64,000 nucleotides of DNA, from the NCBI RefSeq assembly GCF_000954115.1, contig NZ_CP010797.1:3410001-3474000 (forward strand). The letters are read 5' to 3'. Position 1 is the stretch's first letter. The number at the start of each line of letters is the position of its first letter. Position numbers and translations under genes: made by a program. Of the stretch, positions 35,596 through 45,094 are shown one piece after another. This stretch comes from Rhodococcus sp. B7740 (lineage in GTDB: Bacteria; Actinomycetota; Actinomycetes; Mycobacteriales; Mycobacteriaceae). The notes under the pieces were generated by a model. The model was not told the origin of the DNA. It saw only the letters and a list, made by a program, of their open reading frames with translations, and did no database searches.

Positions 35596-35763
35596 TCAGG
35601 CTTTCGTGGAACTTTCTTCCCGGGCGCGCTTCTTGCGGTCCAGGTCGATGTTGAGGCTGTCGGGCTTGATCGATGCGACGAACAACACCGCAACGAGCAC
35701 GACCACTACGACGATGGTGACGACGACCACCGCGATGCCGAAAATTGCCAAAATACCGTTCAT
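35596..35763 (-). CDS. Small membrane protein, 55 residues
   Basis: Begins MNGILAIFGIAVVVVTIVVV, continues through one long valine-rich helix (about residues 5-29), and ends in a charged basic/acidic tail (DLDRKKRAREESSTKA). A strong GGGAGG site precedes the ATG at 35763. It is too short for standard gene finding but has a clear start, a hydrophobic helix and a stop that stays open over the whole span. No function is known; I found no neighbour that explains it. Maltokinase lies 76 bp further on the same strand's upstream side. Confidence 0.6.
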   Translation of the reverse strand: MNGILAIFGIAVVVVTIVVVVVLVAVLFVASIKPDSLNIDLDRKKRAREESSTKA

Positions 35764-35839
35764 GTCCTGCCTCCCGTGTCAGGCAATACGGTACTTGTCG
35801 TAGACGGGCCGGTCGACGTCGCCCCTCGTGCGTCGCAGT

Positions 35840-37225
35840 TCAACTCACCAGGCGCGCTACGGCCCGCATCGGCAACGACAGCCAGGTGGGCCGATTGCGC
35901 GCCTCGTACAGAACTTCGTACACGGCCTTGTCCAGTTCGTATGCACGCAACAGGTCGGCCTCCTCACGGGGATCGTGCCCGGCCACCGAGGCGTATCCGT
36001 CGAAGAACGCCGAGATGCTCCGCGCCGCCCACTGCTCGGCCCGCTCACGCGCCGACTCGTCCTCGGGGCGGTCGACCAGCAGGTGATTGGCGGCGTAGTC
36101 GAACGAGCGCAGCATTCCTGCGACGTCACGCAGCGCGCTGTCCATCTGCCTACGCTCGGCCAGGGTCTTGGCCGGCTCACCCTCGAAATCGATGAGCAGC
36201 CACCGTTCGGGAGTGCCCAGCACCTGACCCAGATGCAGGTCGCCGTGGATGCGCTGCACCGTGGTGCTGTTCGACGCCTCCGCCCGCGAGATCAGCGCGG
36301 TCGCCGCCGGGATGTACTGCGCGATCTCCGGCACCACCCGTGCCACTCCCGAGATGCGGGCGAGGATCTCCTCGACGGCAGTGGATTCAACCGTCCGCTC
36401 GGCGGTGCCCAACTTCGATGCCAAATCATGGTGTACCTGCGCCACAGCTGCTCCGATTCGATGCGCGTCCGAGGCGAAATCGGCCGGCAGTTCTTCGATC
36501 GGTGTCTGCGGGGAATCGAACACCTCCTGCACGCTGGCCAGCGCCGCAGTCCAGCCTTCGGCGGAGTTCGCGGCGAAATCCTGGGCCATGCCGAGCGTCG
36601 TGGGTTCACCGCCGACTTCGGCTTCGAGCCAGCCGCGAAGCGGCGCGACGTTGACGCTCCCCGCCGCCGCCAACGCGCGATGCAGTTCCACATCGGGGCT
36701 GATTCCCGGCGGCACCTGACGAAACAGCTTGAGCAACAGCAGATCACCGAGAATCACCGAGGTGTTGGACTGCTCTGCCCCCAGAACCCGACCGCGCAGA
36801 CCGCTCGGCACACTCGAACCGTCGACGATCTTGAATTCGATGCTGCCAGTGGCTTTCCCGGCGGCAAGCGCATCGCCGTACAGGGCGATGATCTCGGGGT
36901 CGCGTAAACCGTCGAACACGGCCACCTCGCCTGCCACGGGCAGGGTCCACGGTCGGAGATCGTCGGTCAGCTCGGTGCGGAACCCCAATGGCACCTGGTA
37001 GGTCTGCGTCACGGCGGTGCCGTCCTGCGTCAGCTGCACCTCCACCAGCAGATGCTCGGCCGCGAAATGCGGCTCGTCCAGGAGCACGTCGCGCGCGACG
37101 ATGCGCACCGCTCCGACCGTCGAACCCTTTGCGCCGAACCACCGTTGACCTGGCAACCACGCCGCCAGAGCATCCTCGAGCTGGGGTTCGATCGTGCGTG
37201 CCACACTCGAGCTGGAACCGACCAT
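35840..37225 (-). CDS. mak: Maltokinase
   Basis: 461 residues, near the mycobacterial length of about 455. It phosphorylates maltose to maltose 1-phosphate with ATP for the GlgE alpha-glucan route. The N-terminal cap begins EPQLEDALAAWLPGQRWFGAKG. The aminoglycoside-phosphotransferase-like core has HGDLHLGQVLGT (from about residue 327) and LLIDFEGEPAKTLAERR (Asp346 region). In most relatives it neighbours treS or glgE, but no such genes are here, so it is an orphan copy. The ATG at 37225 gives the usual start. Confidence 0.88.
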   Translation of the reverse strand: MVGSSSSVARTIEPQLEDALAAWLPGQRWFGAKGSTVGAVRIVARDVLLDEPHFAAEHLLVEVQLTQDGTAVTQTYQVPLGFRTELTDDLRPWTLPVAGEVAVFDGLRDPEIIALYGDALAAGKATGSIEFKIVDGSSVPSGLRGRVLGAEQSNTSVILGDLLLLKLFRQVPPGISPDVELHRALAAAGSVNVAPLRGWLEAEVGGEPTTLGMAQDFAANSAEGWTAALASVQEVFDSPQTPIEELPADFASDAHRIGAAVAQVHHDLASKLGTAERTVESTAVEEILARISGVARVVPEIAQYIPAATALISRAEASNSTTVQRIHGDLHLGQVLGTPERWLLIDFEGEPAKTLAERRQMDSALRDVAGMLRSFDYAANHLLVDRPEDESARERAEQWAARSISAFFDGYASVAGHDPREEADLLRAYELDKAVYEVLYEARNRPTWLSLPMRAVARLVS

Positions 37226-37382
37226 GAGAATCTCTCGCCGCCTTCGGGGGAGTTTGCGGAGCTTGTGACCGTACTCAGCGAAACCTACCCACTCCCGGCG
37301 ACGCTCACACACCGACCGCAAAGACACCCGAACGTTATGCAGGTCGTACGCCGGTGCACGGACATACTCGTAGAGTGGTCAC

Positions 37383-38147
37383 ATGTCCGCTCCACTGACC
37401 GCCCACATCGACGTACACCGTGCCGGTGATCGATCGAAAACCCGTGTGTCCTGGCTGGACTCGAAACATTCGTTCTCCTTCGGCCAGCACTACGACCCCG
37501 ACAACACCCATCACGGACTGTTGCTGGTCAACAACGACGACATCGTCACCGCCGGTCAGGGTTTCGAGACACATCCGCATCGCGACATGGAGATCGTCAC
37601 GTGGGTGATGCAGGGTTCACTGGTGCATCAGGATTCCATCGGACACTCCGGAATCATCCATCCCGGCCTCGCGCAACGAATGACCGCGGGCAAGGGCATC
37701 ATGCACTCCGAGAAGAACGACTCCTGGAGCATCGACGGCAACAGGCACACCGAACCCGTTCGCTTCGTGCAGATGTGGGTGCTCCCGGACAGCCCCGGTG
37801 CCACACCCGGATACGAACAGCTCGAGATCGGCGACGAACTACTGCGCGGCGGGTTGGTCACCGTCGCGTCGGGAATGCACAAGCACCGTGATCGGGCAGC
37901 GATCACCATCGGCCAGAAGTCGGCTGCACTGCACGCGGCAAGGTTGTTGCCCGGAGCCTCCGTGACCGTGCCCGACGCCCCGTTCGTGCACCTGTTCGTC
38001 GCGCGCGGCACCGTCACGCTCGAGGGGGTGGGCGAGCTCTGGGAGGGTGATGCAGTCCGCATGAGTTCCACTGGCGGACAACGTGTTACCGCGACCGAAT
38101 CGGCCGAGGTACTCATCTGGGAGATGCATTCGCGGCTCGGCGGGTGA
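37383..38147 (+). CDS. Pirin family protein
   Basis: 254 residues, double cupin fold. The N-terminal cupin has FSFGQHYDPDNTHHGLLLVNNDDIVTAG and THPHRDMEIVTWVMQGSLVHQDS, giving the His and Glu metal ligands. The rest includes QRMTAGKGIMHSEKN and a shorter C-terminal cupin. Some bacterial pirins have quercetinase activity and others are redox-linked regulators; nothing here distinguishes them. It is divergent from maltokinase (157-bp gap). Confidence 0.92.
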   Translation: MSAPLTAHIDVHRAGDRSKTRVSWLDSKHSFSFGQHYDPDNTHHGLLLVNNDDIVTAGQGFETHPHRDMEIVTWVMQGSLVHQDSIGHSGIIHPGLAQRMTAGKGIMHSEKNDSWSIDGNRHTEPVRFVQMWVLPDSPGATPGYEQLEIGDELLRGGLVTVASGMHKHRDRAAITIGQKSAALHAARLLPGASVTVPDAPFVHLFVARGTVTLEGVGELWEGDAVRMSSTGGQRVTATESAEVLIWEMHSRLGG

Positions 38148-38258
38148 CTCACCCGTTCGATGACAAGTTGATCACGGGAGCACGTGGCTCCTGTGTGCAC
38201 CGGGCCCACCCACATACACTCCGAGCGTTCACGATCGCCGATATCGGAGGTACTCAAC

Positions 38259-38735
38259 GTGTCGAATCAGAATCCGCCGCCCGGAAACTATCCCCCGCCC
38301 GGAAACTACCCTTCACCCGGTGAGTACCCCCAGCAGGGCGGCTACCAACAACAGCCACCGGCACCGAAGAACACCGTCGGCACGGTGGCTCTGGTCCTGG
38401 CGATTCTGGGTGTGTTGTTCTCCTGGACCATCGTCGGCGGCATTCTTCTCGGCCTGATCGCCATCGTTCTCGGCTTCGTCGGACGTTCCAGGTACAAGAA
38501 GCGCACCGCCACCAACGGCACCGTGTCACTCATCGCGATCGTTCTGGGTTTCGTGGCCGCAGCGCTGTCGATCGTTCTCGTCGTCGTCGGGGTCGGCCTG
38601 TTCAACGCAGTCGGTGGACAGGACTTCACCGACTGCCTCAGCAACGCAGGCAGCGATACTGCCGCACAACAGCAATGTGCCGACGAATTCCAGCAGAACG
38701 TCGAGAACCAGTACGACGACTCCACACCGAACTGA
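38259..38735 (+). CDS. DUF4190-type small membrane protein with proline-rich N-terminus
   Basis: 158 residues. The N-terminal 37 residues repeat the unit PPPGNYP/SPGEYP, followed by NTVGTVALVLAILGVLFSWTIVGGILLGLIAIVLGFVGRSRYK and a second hydrophobic stretch, as in DUF4190 proteins. The C-terminus after the last helix has two cysteines (DCLSNAG...QQCADEF) that may form a disulfide outside the membrane. The GTG at 38259 has CGGAGG eight bases upstream. It ends 17 bp from the convergent diguanylate cyclase. Confidence 0.8.
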   Translation: MSNQNPPPGNYPPPGNYPSPGEYPQQGGYQQQPPAPKNTVGTVALVLAILGVLFSWTIVGGILLGLIAIVLGFVGRSRYKKRTATNGTVSLIAIVLGFVAAALSIVLVVVGVGLFNAVGGQDFTDCLSNAGSDTAAQQQCADEFQQNVENQYDDSTPN

Positions 38736-38752
38736 GCCGCCGCGTCAGGCAC

Positions 38753-39904
38753 TCAGGTCTCGGTGCCTGACGGAGACCGATCACGTCGAGGCGTCGAGCC
38801 CGCCACGACCACCTGATTGCCGCCCTGCTGCTTGGCTTCGTACATCGCCGCGTCGGCTCGCCGCAACAGCAGCGTGGTGAGTTCCACGATGTCGAAATCG
38901 ATGTCCTCGGAAATCGGATACGTGCAGTGCGCGACGCCGATGCTCACCGTCAGGGGTGCGGGGTCCTCCGCGGAATGCGCGGCGCAGCGATACTTCTCGG
39001 CCAGTGCGAGGGCCTGGTTCTCGGCCGATTTGGTCACCACGGCGAACTCTTCACCGCCCACCCGCGCAACCAGCACACCGTCCGTCGTCAACCGACGTGC
39101 GACGAGTTGCAGGGCCGCGTCCCCCTGGTGGTGACCGAATCTGTCGTTGATCGACTTGAATCGGTCCACGTCGACGACCATCACCGACACATCGTTCGCC
39201 CCCAGGAAATACACCGGTAGTGCCTCGTCGAGCCCGCGCCGGTTGCGCACTTGAGTGAGCGGATCGAAGTTGGCCGCCTGCGCCTGTACCTGCAGTTTGA
39301 GAAGCAGGTACTGGAAGAACGTGGGGCCCATGAACGTGATGGGCAACAGCACCACCAGTTGCGCGACGGCCAATCCGGGATCGGTGTCGGGTGAGAGCAG
39401 GATCAGCACGAAGAAGAGCGTCACGGCCGTCCCGGCCCACAGCAAGTGCAGCGCCATGACTTTCGGACTGTGGAAGAGCTGGACGTACACGCTGTTGGCT
39501 GCGAGCATCGCGAGGGCCAGGAAGGTGGTCTGGGGCGATCCGTAGGACAACAGAACCAGCGTCACTCCGACGTCCGAGTACACGGCGAACAACAGAGACA
39601 CCCGCTTCGATGGCCAGGGAGCTTTCAGCCAGGCGACACCGACCGCGAGCGTCGACACGATCGCAACCACGATGATCGACCGGCCGACAGGCGAGGTCGG
39701 CGGGGAATCGGTGAGCAACAACAGTGCGGCAGCGGCGAGTCCGTACGAGAACGTACTCAAGGATGCGGCAAGGCGATAAGGAGCGAGCGCACCGTGCAGC
39801 CCGAGGTAGCTCACCACCGACTCGTAGCTGTGCGGCTGGTTCCACCATGTGCGCAGGAATGTCGAGTGCACGTAACCTCCATGCGCGTTCGGCTCAGAGA
39901 TCAC
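38753..39904 (-). CDS. GGDEF domain diguanylate cyclase with membrane N-terminus
   Basis: 383 residues. About six hydrophobic segments (45-210) are followed by a GGDEF domain with FDPLTQVRNRRGLDE, VVDVDRFKSINDRFGHHQGD and active motif GGEEF at 283-287. It makes cyclic di-GMP, with input from the membrane part. The product-inhibition site (RxxD five residues before GGEEF) reads differently here (TDGV), so inhibition by c-di-GMP may be lost. The GTG at 39904 is the only clear start. Confidence 0.9.
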   Translation of the reverse strand: MISEPNAHGGYVHSTFLRTWWNQPHSYESVVSYLGLHGALAPYRLAASLSTFSYGLAAAALLLLTDSPPTSPVGRSIIVVAIVSTLAVGVAWLKAPWPSKRVSLLFAVYSDVGVTLVLLSYGSPQTTFLALAMLAANSVYVQLFHSPKVMALHLLWAGTAVTLFFVLILLSPDTDPGLAVAQLVVLLPITFMGPTFFQYLLLKLQVQAQAANFDPLTQVRNRRGLDEALPVYFLGANDVSVMVVDVDRFKSINDRFGHHQGDAALQLVARRLTTDGVLVARVGGEEFAVVTKSAENQALALAEKYRCAAHSAEDPAPLTVSIGVAHCTYPISEDIDFDIVELTTLLLRRADAAMYEAKQQGGNQVVVAGSTPRRDRSPSGTET

Positions 39905-39976
39905 GGACCCGACAGGACGCCACCATGTCGGACCGGGCCGGACAAATCGGCCACACCCGATGCTATCGGACGCACA

Positions 39977-41560
39977 TCACCCTCGGATGCCTCTTTGTCG
40001 GAACGCTGTGAAACCTCCCATACCGACGACGATGGCGATCACGACGAGCCATCCGATCGGCGCGAATTCGACTGCCGCTCCCGGCAATCGCGGAACATGA
40101 GTGAAGGGCGAGAGATCGAGCCACGGCTGAGGCAGGCCCACGACCGACCCGACCTGGCCGACGGCGACGAAGCCGCCCAGAACGGCCCACAGGACGGTCG
40201 CGAATCGGGGGACAGCGCCGAACAGGGCAAGGCCGATGGCCGTCACCACCCATACGGCCGGGAGCTGACCCAGTGCGCCGCCGACGACGGACGGCAGTTC
40301 ACCCGAGACATCGCCGGTCGCCGACCCGTACGTCAGCCCGATGGTGAGGCCGACGACCAGCAGCAGCCACGCCGGGCCGAGAACGGCCAGGAGTAGGTGC
40401 CCTGCCAGCCAGCGGATCCGCGAGACGCCGGTGGCGAGAACGATCTCGGCCAGACCTGCCTCTTCCTCGGCGTGGAGCCGCAGCAGGGCCGACACCGAGT
40501 AAGCCGCCACCATGATGCCGACGATGCTCAGCACGGCCGCAACGAACGATTGTTCGAGTGTGGTGCCGCCGAATTTTCCGAGCGCGTCGCCGATAGCAGT
40601 ACTGCTGCCGAGCTGGTCGTCGATCCCGTCCGTGGACGCTCCGACGACAGTGCCGAACAGGGCGAGCCCGACGGTCCAGACGACGATGGTTCCGCGAGAG
40701 AGTCGCCAGGCGAGAGCGACGGGACCGGACAGTGACGGAGCGGCGGCCACCCGCCCGCGGCGCTCGGCCCGCAGCCCACTGCCGAGATCGCGTCGACTCG
40801 CTGCCACGAATGCCGTGGCACAGAATGCGGCTGCCGCCGCCGGCGACAGCAACAGCGGCCACCACCTCTCGTCGGCGAACGGCCGCACCTGCGCCGACCA
40901 CCCGATCGGCGAGAACCACGACAGGGTTCCCGAGCCGATGTCGCCGACAGCTCTGAGAACGAACGCTGCGGCCAGCACGCCGAGGGCGTAACCGCGAGCC
41001 ACCCGAGCTCCCGACGCCACCTGCGCCGATACTGCCGCACAGCCGACGAAGACGATCCCCACCACGGCGACCGACGCCCCGTACGCGACGCTCCCGGCCA
41101 CCGGCAGGCCGAACGCCCACAGCGAGAGAGACGACAACATTCCCGTCGTCGCCACCGCGCCGCCCGCCAACGCGATCGCCGCGGCCAACCCGGCGTAGCG
41201 ACCCACCGCCGTCGATCCGATCAGCTCGGTTCGACCCGCATCCTCCTCACCTCGGGTGTGACGAACCACAGTGAGGATCGCCGCCAGCGGAACCAGCGCC
41301 AGCACCAACCCCGAACGCCAGGACACCAGAGCTCCCAGGTCACTACCGAAGATCGGGCCGACGAGCGCTGCCTGCGCGGGCGCCGACAGAGTCCCGAGGT
41401 AGAACGCCTGACGATCCGCCGCCGTCGGATACAGGCCCTCGAAGCTGACCGCGTACAGCAGCGGCAACGCCCCGAGCAGAACGATCCACACCGGTGCCAC
41501 CAGACGATCGCGACGCAGATACAACCGCAGCAACGCGCCGGTTCCTGTCAGAGCCTTCAT
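39977..41560 (-). CDS. ABC exporter permease (ABC-2 type, large)
   Basis: 527 residues with about 12 hydrophobic helices in two halves, each starting with an [16 protein letters not shown] or [21 protein letters not shown] segment; it reads as two fused six-helix units (the second starting near residue 275). Such permeases pair with a single ATPase, here overlapping at the start (ATGA). The cargo is unknown, but a TetR regulator in the same operon suggests drug or metabolite export. Confidence 0.85.
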   Translation of the reverse strand: MKALTGTGALLRLYLRRDRLVAPVWIVLLGALPLLYAVSFEGLYPTAADRQAFYLGTLSAPAQAALVGPIFGSDLGALVSWRSGLVLALVPLAAILTVVRHTRGEEDAGRTELIGSTAVGRYAGLAAAIALAGGAVATTGMLSSLSLWAFGLPVAGSVAYGASVAVVGIVFVGCAAVSAQVASGARVARGYALGVLAAAFVLRAVGDIGSGTLSWFSPIGWSAQVRPFADERWWPLLLSPAAAAAFCATAFVAASRRDLGSGLRAERRGRVAAAPSLSGPVALAWRLSRGTIVVWTVGLALFGTVVGASTDGIDDQLGSSTAIGDALGKFGGTTLEQSFVAAVLSIVGIMVAAYSVSALLRLHAEEEAGLAEIVLATGVSRIRWLAGHLLLAVLGPAWLLLVVGLTIGLTYGSATGDVSGELPSVVGGALGQLPAVWVVTAIGLALFGAVPRFATVLWAVLGGFVAVGQVGSVVGLPQPWLDLSPFTHVPRLPGAAVEFAPIGWLVVIAIVVGMGGFTAFRQRGIRG

Positions 41561-42435
41561 GCGTAGTACCTCAGGAACAGTTCTTCGAGTGTCGGAGCGG
41601 AGCTGACCAGGCTGCGGACTCCGGCGTCGGCCAGCACGTGCATCGTCGCCGCAAGGGCCTCGTTCTCCACCGTGCAGGTGACCGAGGATCCCGCGACTCG
41701 GACGTCGGACACCCCCGCGAGCGTGGTCAAACCGTCGGGCATGCGCTCGAGATCGGCGGTGACCGTCGTACGAGACAGGTGTCGCATCGACGCCAGAGTT
41801 CCGGTATCGACCGTCCGCCCGTCCTTGACGATCGTCACCGAACTGCACAGTGCATCCACCTCGGACAGGATGTGCGAGGACAACAGCACCGTGACTCCGC
41901 GTCGGGCAGCATCTTTCACACAGTCGCCGAAGTGCTGCTCCATCAGCGGATCGAGTCCCGAGGTGGGTTCGTCGAGGACGAGCAACTCCACGTTCGACGC
42001 CAGAGCCGAGATCAGCGCCACCTTCTGGCGATTGCCCTTGGAGTAGGTGCGGGTGCGCTTGCCCGGGTCGAGGGAGAACCTCTCGATCAGCTCGGCGCGG
42101 CGAGCAGAGTCGATGCCTCCTCGCATTCGGCCGAGCAGGTCGATCACCTCACCGCCGGTCAGCGACGGCCACAGCGTCACGTCACCCGGCACGTAGGCCA
42201 GGCGTCGATGCAGCGCTACGGTGTCGGTCCAGGGGTCGCTGCCGAGCAGCCGCACGTCGCCTTTCGTCGCGCGGATCAGACCCAGCAGGATGCGGATCGT
42301 CGTGGATTTGCCGGCTCCGTTGGGACCGAGGAAGCCGTGCACCTCACCGGTCGGTACGTGCAGCGACAGTCCGTCGAGCGCCCGAACCGAACCGAATTTC
42401 TTCACCAGGTCGTCCACTGCGATTGCGTCGGTCAT
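41557..42435 (-). CDS. ABC exporter ATP-binding protein
   Basis: 292 residues. Walker A is [15 protein letters not shown] (about 38-52), the signature region is [15 protein letters not shown] and Walker B is [16 protein letters not shown]. The signature reads SKGNRQK rather than SGGQ, a variant seen in several export ATPases. It starts with GGAGG upstream at 42435 and overlaps the TetR stop by four bases. Its partner permease follows at 41560. Confidence 0.92.
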   Translation of the reverse strand: MTDAIAVDDLVKKFGSVRALDGLSLHVPTGEVHGFLGPNGAGKSTTIRILLGLIRATKGDVRLLGSDPWTDTVALHRRLAYVPGDVTLWPSLTGGEVIDLLGRMRGGIDSARRAELIERFSLDPGKRTRTYSKGNRQKVALISALASNVELLVLDEPTSGLDPLMEQHFGDCVKDAARRGVTVLLSSHILSEVDALCSSVTIVKDGRTVDTGTLASMRHLSRTTVTADLERMPDGLTTLAGVSDVRVAGSSVTCTVENEALAATMHVLADAGVRSLVSSAPTLEELFLRYYA

Positions 42436-43046
42436 TCTTTCGCCTCCAGATACGTGTCCAAAGCTCGGGAGTCGGTGAACAGTCCGTCGGTGTAGAGCTC
42501 GAGCGCGGGCAACATGACCTCGTGGCCGAGGGCGCTCAGTGCCTCGCGGAAATCGACGTCGGGGCCGGCCATCTGCACGTACAGCAGTAGTCCGCCGACG
42601 TTCTGTCGCGTCAGGAATCGGGCGCGTGCCGCGGGGTCTCGACTGGGGGTGAATCGGCCGTCGCGGACTCCTTCGTCGATGTAGCGGACGGCGTCGTCGA
42701 CCATGTGCTCGAACAACTCTCGCGCCAGCGCACCGCCCGAGGAGAAGCTCCGCACCATGTAGGCGACCAGCGGCGCGTACTCGTCGATCCGAGCGAGCTG
42801 TTCCATCATGCCTGCGGGCGCAGCCGAGGCGGTCTTCGATTCGCGGATCACTCGCAGAACGTGCTCGTCGCACGCTGCGCGCAGCCCGTCCTTGGACCCG
42901 AAGTGGTGATTGAGCAGCCCGGGAGAGACTCCTGCCGCGGTGGCGATGGACCGCACGCCTGCGGTGAAGCCCTGTGAGCCGAAGACGCCGATCGCGGTGT
43001 CGCGGATTCGTGCCCTGGTGGTGAGATCCTCCGATACTGAACGCAT
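42432..43046 (-). CDS. TetR family transcriptional regulator
   Basis: 204 residues. The helix-turn-helix is [49 protein letters not shown]. The C-terminal domain reads [19 protein letters not shown] with a ligand pocket of unknown specificity. No good ribosome site precedes the ATG at 43046, so translation may be leaderless. It is the first gene of the exporter operon and divergent from the M13 peptidase; the palindrome at 43057-43072 is a likely binding site. Confidence 0.88.
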   Translation of the reverse strand: MRSVSEDLTTRARIRDTAIGVFGSQGFTAGVRSIATAAGVSPGLLNHHFGSKDGLRAACDEHVLRVIRESKTASAAPAGMMEQLARIDEYAPLVAYMVRSFSSGGALARELFEHMVDDAVRYIDEGVRDGRFTPSRDPAARARFLTRQNVGGLLLYVQMAGPDVDFREALSALGHEVMLPALELYTDGLFTDSRALDTYLEAKE

Positions 43047-43056
43047 GTACAGCACA

Positions 43057-43072
43057 TTAAACACCCGTTCAA
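43057..43072. promoter_or_regulatory. TetR operator candidate between exporter operon and M13 peptidase
   Basis: TTAAACACCCGTTCAA has 6-bp arms (TTRAAC/GTTYAA, one wobble) around a 4-bp centre and lies only 10 bp upstream of the TetR start codon. In a 54-bp divergent gap it could control both directions. The site's size and symmetry fit a TetR dimer; ownership by the adjacent regulator is inference. Confidence 0.55.
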
Positions 43073-43100
43073 TCGAGCGCAAGAGTGTAAAGATGGACGC

Positions 43101-45059
43101 ATGACTTCAGTAGTGAACTCGGGCATCGATCTCAGCTACCAGGACGAGAACACACGCGCACAGGACGACCTGTTCGTGCACGTCAACGGCAAATGGCTCG
43201 AGGAGTACGACATCCCGGCCGACCGCGCAGTCGACGGAGCATTCCGCACGCTGTACGACCGCGCCGAGGTCGACGTACAGACCATCATCGAAGAATCGGC
43301 CGCCGCGAACCCGCCCGCGGGTAGCGACGCGCAGAAGATCGGCGACCTGTTCTCGAGCTTCATGGACGCCGACCGTGCCGAGCAACTCGGCGTCACCCCG
43401 ATCGCCGACGAGCTCACCGCCATCTCCGACGCCACCGACCTCGTCACCCTCGCAGGCGTTCTCGGCTCCCTGCAACGCACGGGCGTCGGCGGTGCAATCG
43501 GCCACTACGTCGACACCGACGCCAAGCAGTCCGATCGCTACCTGGTCCACTTCAGCCAATCCGGCATCGGCCTGCCGGACGAGTCGTACTACCGCCAGGA
43601 CGAGTACGCCGAGATCCGTACGAGCTACCTCGAGCACATCTCGAAGATGTTCGCGCTCAGCGGCATCGAGTACGACGCGCAGACGGTGTTCGACCTCGAG
43701 CAGAAGATCGCCGCCGGCCACTGGGACGTCGTGGCCAGGCGTGACGCCGAGAAGAGCTACAACCTGGTCGATTTCGACACTCTGGTTCAGAACGGTGCCG
43801 GATTCAATTGGGCTGCATGGATTTCCGGGCTCGGTGCCACTACCGAGCAGTTCGCCGAGATCGTCGTGCGCCAGCCACCGTTCCTCAGCACCTTCGTCTC
43901 ACTGTGGACTTCCGAGGACATCGAGGCATGGAAGGCGTGGCTGGCCTGGCGCGTCGTGCATTCGCGTGCGCCGTTCCTGACGAGCGCGATCGTGGACGAG
44001 AACTTCGCGTTCTACGGAACGACGCTGACCGGTACCGAGGAGAATCGCGAACGGTGGAAGCGCGGAGTCTCCCTGGTTCAGGACGTGCTCGGGGAGGCCG
44101 TCGGCAAGCTCTACGTCGAACGCCACTTCCCGGCCGACTCCAAGGCCAGGATGCAGGTGCTCGTCGAGAACCTCACCGAGGCGTATCGACGCAACATCTC
44201 CGAGCTCGAATGGATGAGCCCGGAGACGCGTGAGAAGGCCTTGGACAAGCTGGGCAAGTTCACCCCCAAGATCGGCTACCCCGATCGGTGGCGCGATTAC
44301 TCGAGCGTCGAGATCAGCGCCGACGATCTGCTCGGTAACTACCGCCGCGGCTACACCGCGGACTACCAGCGCGACCTCGACAAGCTCGGCGGACCCGTCG
44401 ACCGTGACGAGTGGTTCATGACGCCGCAGACCGTCAATGCGTACTACAACCCCGGCATGAACGAGATCGTCTTTCCCGCAGCCATTCTGCAGCCACCGTT
44501 CTTCGACCCCGAGGCCGACGACGCGGCCAACTACGGCGGTATCGGAGCCGTCATCGGTCACGAGATCGGCCACGGATTCGACGATCAAGGCGCCAAGTAC
44601 GACGGTGACGGCAACATGGTGGACTGGTGGACCGACAGCGACCGCACCGAATTCGGCAAGCGCACCACGGCCCTGATCGAGCAGTACAACGAATTCGAAC
44701 CCAAGGCACTGCCCGGCCACAAGGTCAACGGCGAGTTCACCATCGGCGAGAACATCGGCGACCTCGGTGGTCTGTCGATCGCGGTTGCCGCCTACGAGAT
44801 CTCGCTCGAAGGCAAGGACGCGCCGGTGCTCGACGGTCTGACCGGCCTGCAGCGTGTGTTCTTCGGGTGGTCACAGGTGTGGCGCACCAAGGCACGCGAT
44901 GCCGAGGCAATCCGTCGACTCGCCGTCGATCCGCACTCGCCGCCGGAGTTCCGCTGCAACGGCGTCGTGCGAAATCTCGACAGTTTTCACGAAGCATTCG
45001 ACGTACGGCCCGGAGATGCGCTGTACTTGGACCCGGGGAAGCGCGTCAAGATCTGGTAG
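43101..45059 (+). CDS. M13 family zinc metallopeptidase (neprilysin/Zmp1-like)
   Basis: 652 residues. The active site motif HEIGH lies at 487-491, with the second ligand region ENIGDLGG (Glu near 550) and the NAYYNPGMNEIVFPAAILQPPFF substrate segment upstream. No signal peptide is visible at the N-terminus (SGIDLSYQDENTRAQDDLFVHVNGKWLEEY), so export, if any, is non-classical, as reported for the mycobacterial relative. It cleaves peptides on the N-terminal side of hydrophobic residues. It is 54 bp from the divergent TetR start and 35 bp before the P450 gene on the same strand. Confidence 0.93.
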   Translation: MTSVVNSGIDLSYQDENTRAQDDLFVHVNGKWLEEYDIPADRAVDGAFRTLYDRAEVDVQTIIEESAAANPPAGSDAQKIGDLFSSFMDADRAEQLGVTPIADELTAISDATDLVTLAGVLGSLQRTGVGGAIGHYVDTDAKQSDRYLVHFSQSGIGLPDESYYRQDEYAEIRTSYLEHISKMFALSGIEYDAQTVFDLEQKIAAGHWDVVARRDAEKSYNLVDFDTLVQNGAGFNWAAWISGLGATTEQFAEIVVRQPPFLSTFVSLWTSEDIEAWKAWLAWRVVHSRAPFLTSAIVDENFAFYGTTLTGTEENRERWKRGVSLVQDVLGEAVGKLYVERHFPADSKARMQVLVENLTEAYRRNISELEWMSPETREKALDKLGKFTPKIGYPDRWRDYSSVEISADDLLGNYRRGYTADYQRDLDKLGGPVDRDEWFMTPQTVNAYYNPGMNEIVFPAAILQPPFFDPEADDAANYGGIGAVIGHEIGHGFDDQGAKYDGDGNMVDWWTDSDRTEFGKRTTALIEQYNEFEPKALPGHKVNGEFTIGENIGDLGGLSIAVAAYEISLEGKDAPVLDGLTGLQRVFFGWSQVWRTKARDAEAIRRLAVDPHSPPEFRCNGVVRNLDSFHEAFDVRPGDALYLDPGKRVKIW

Positions 45060-45094
45060 CAACAGGCTGGTACACAACGGGGAGGGGACATCGG

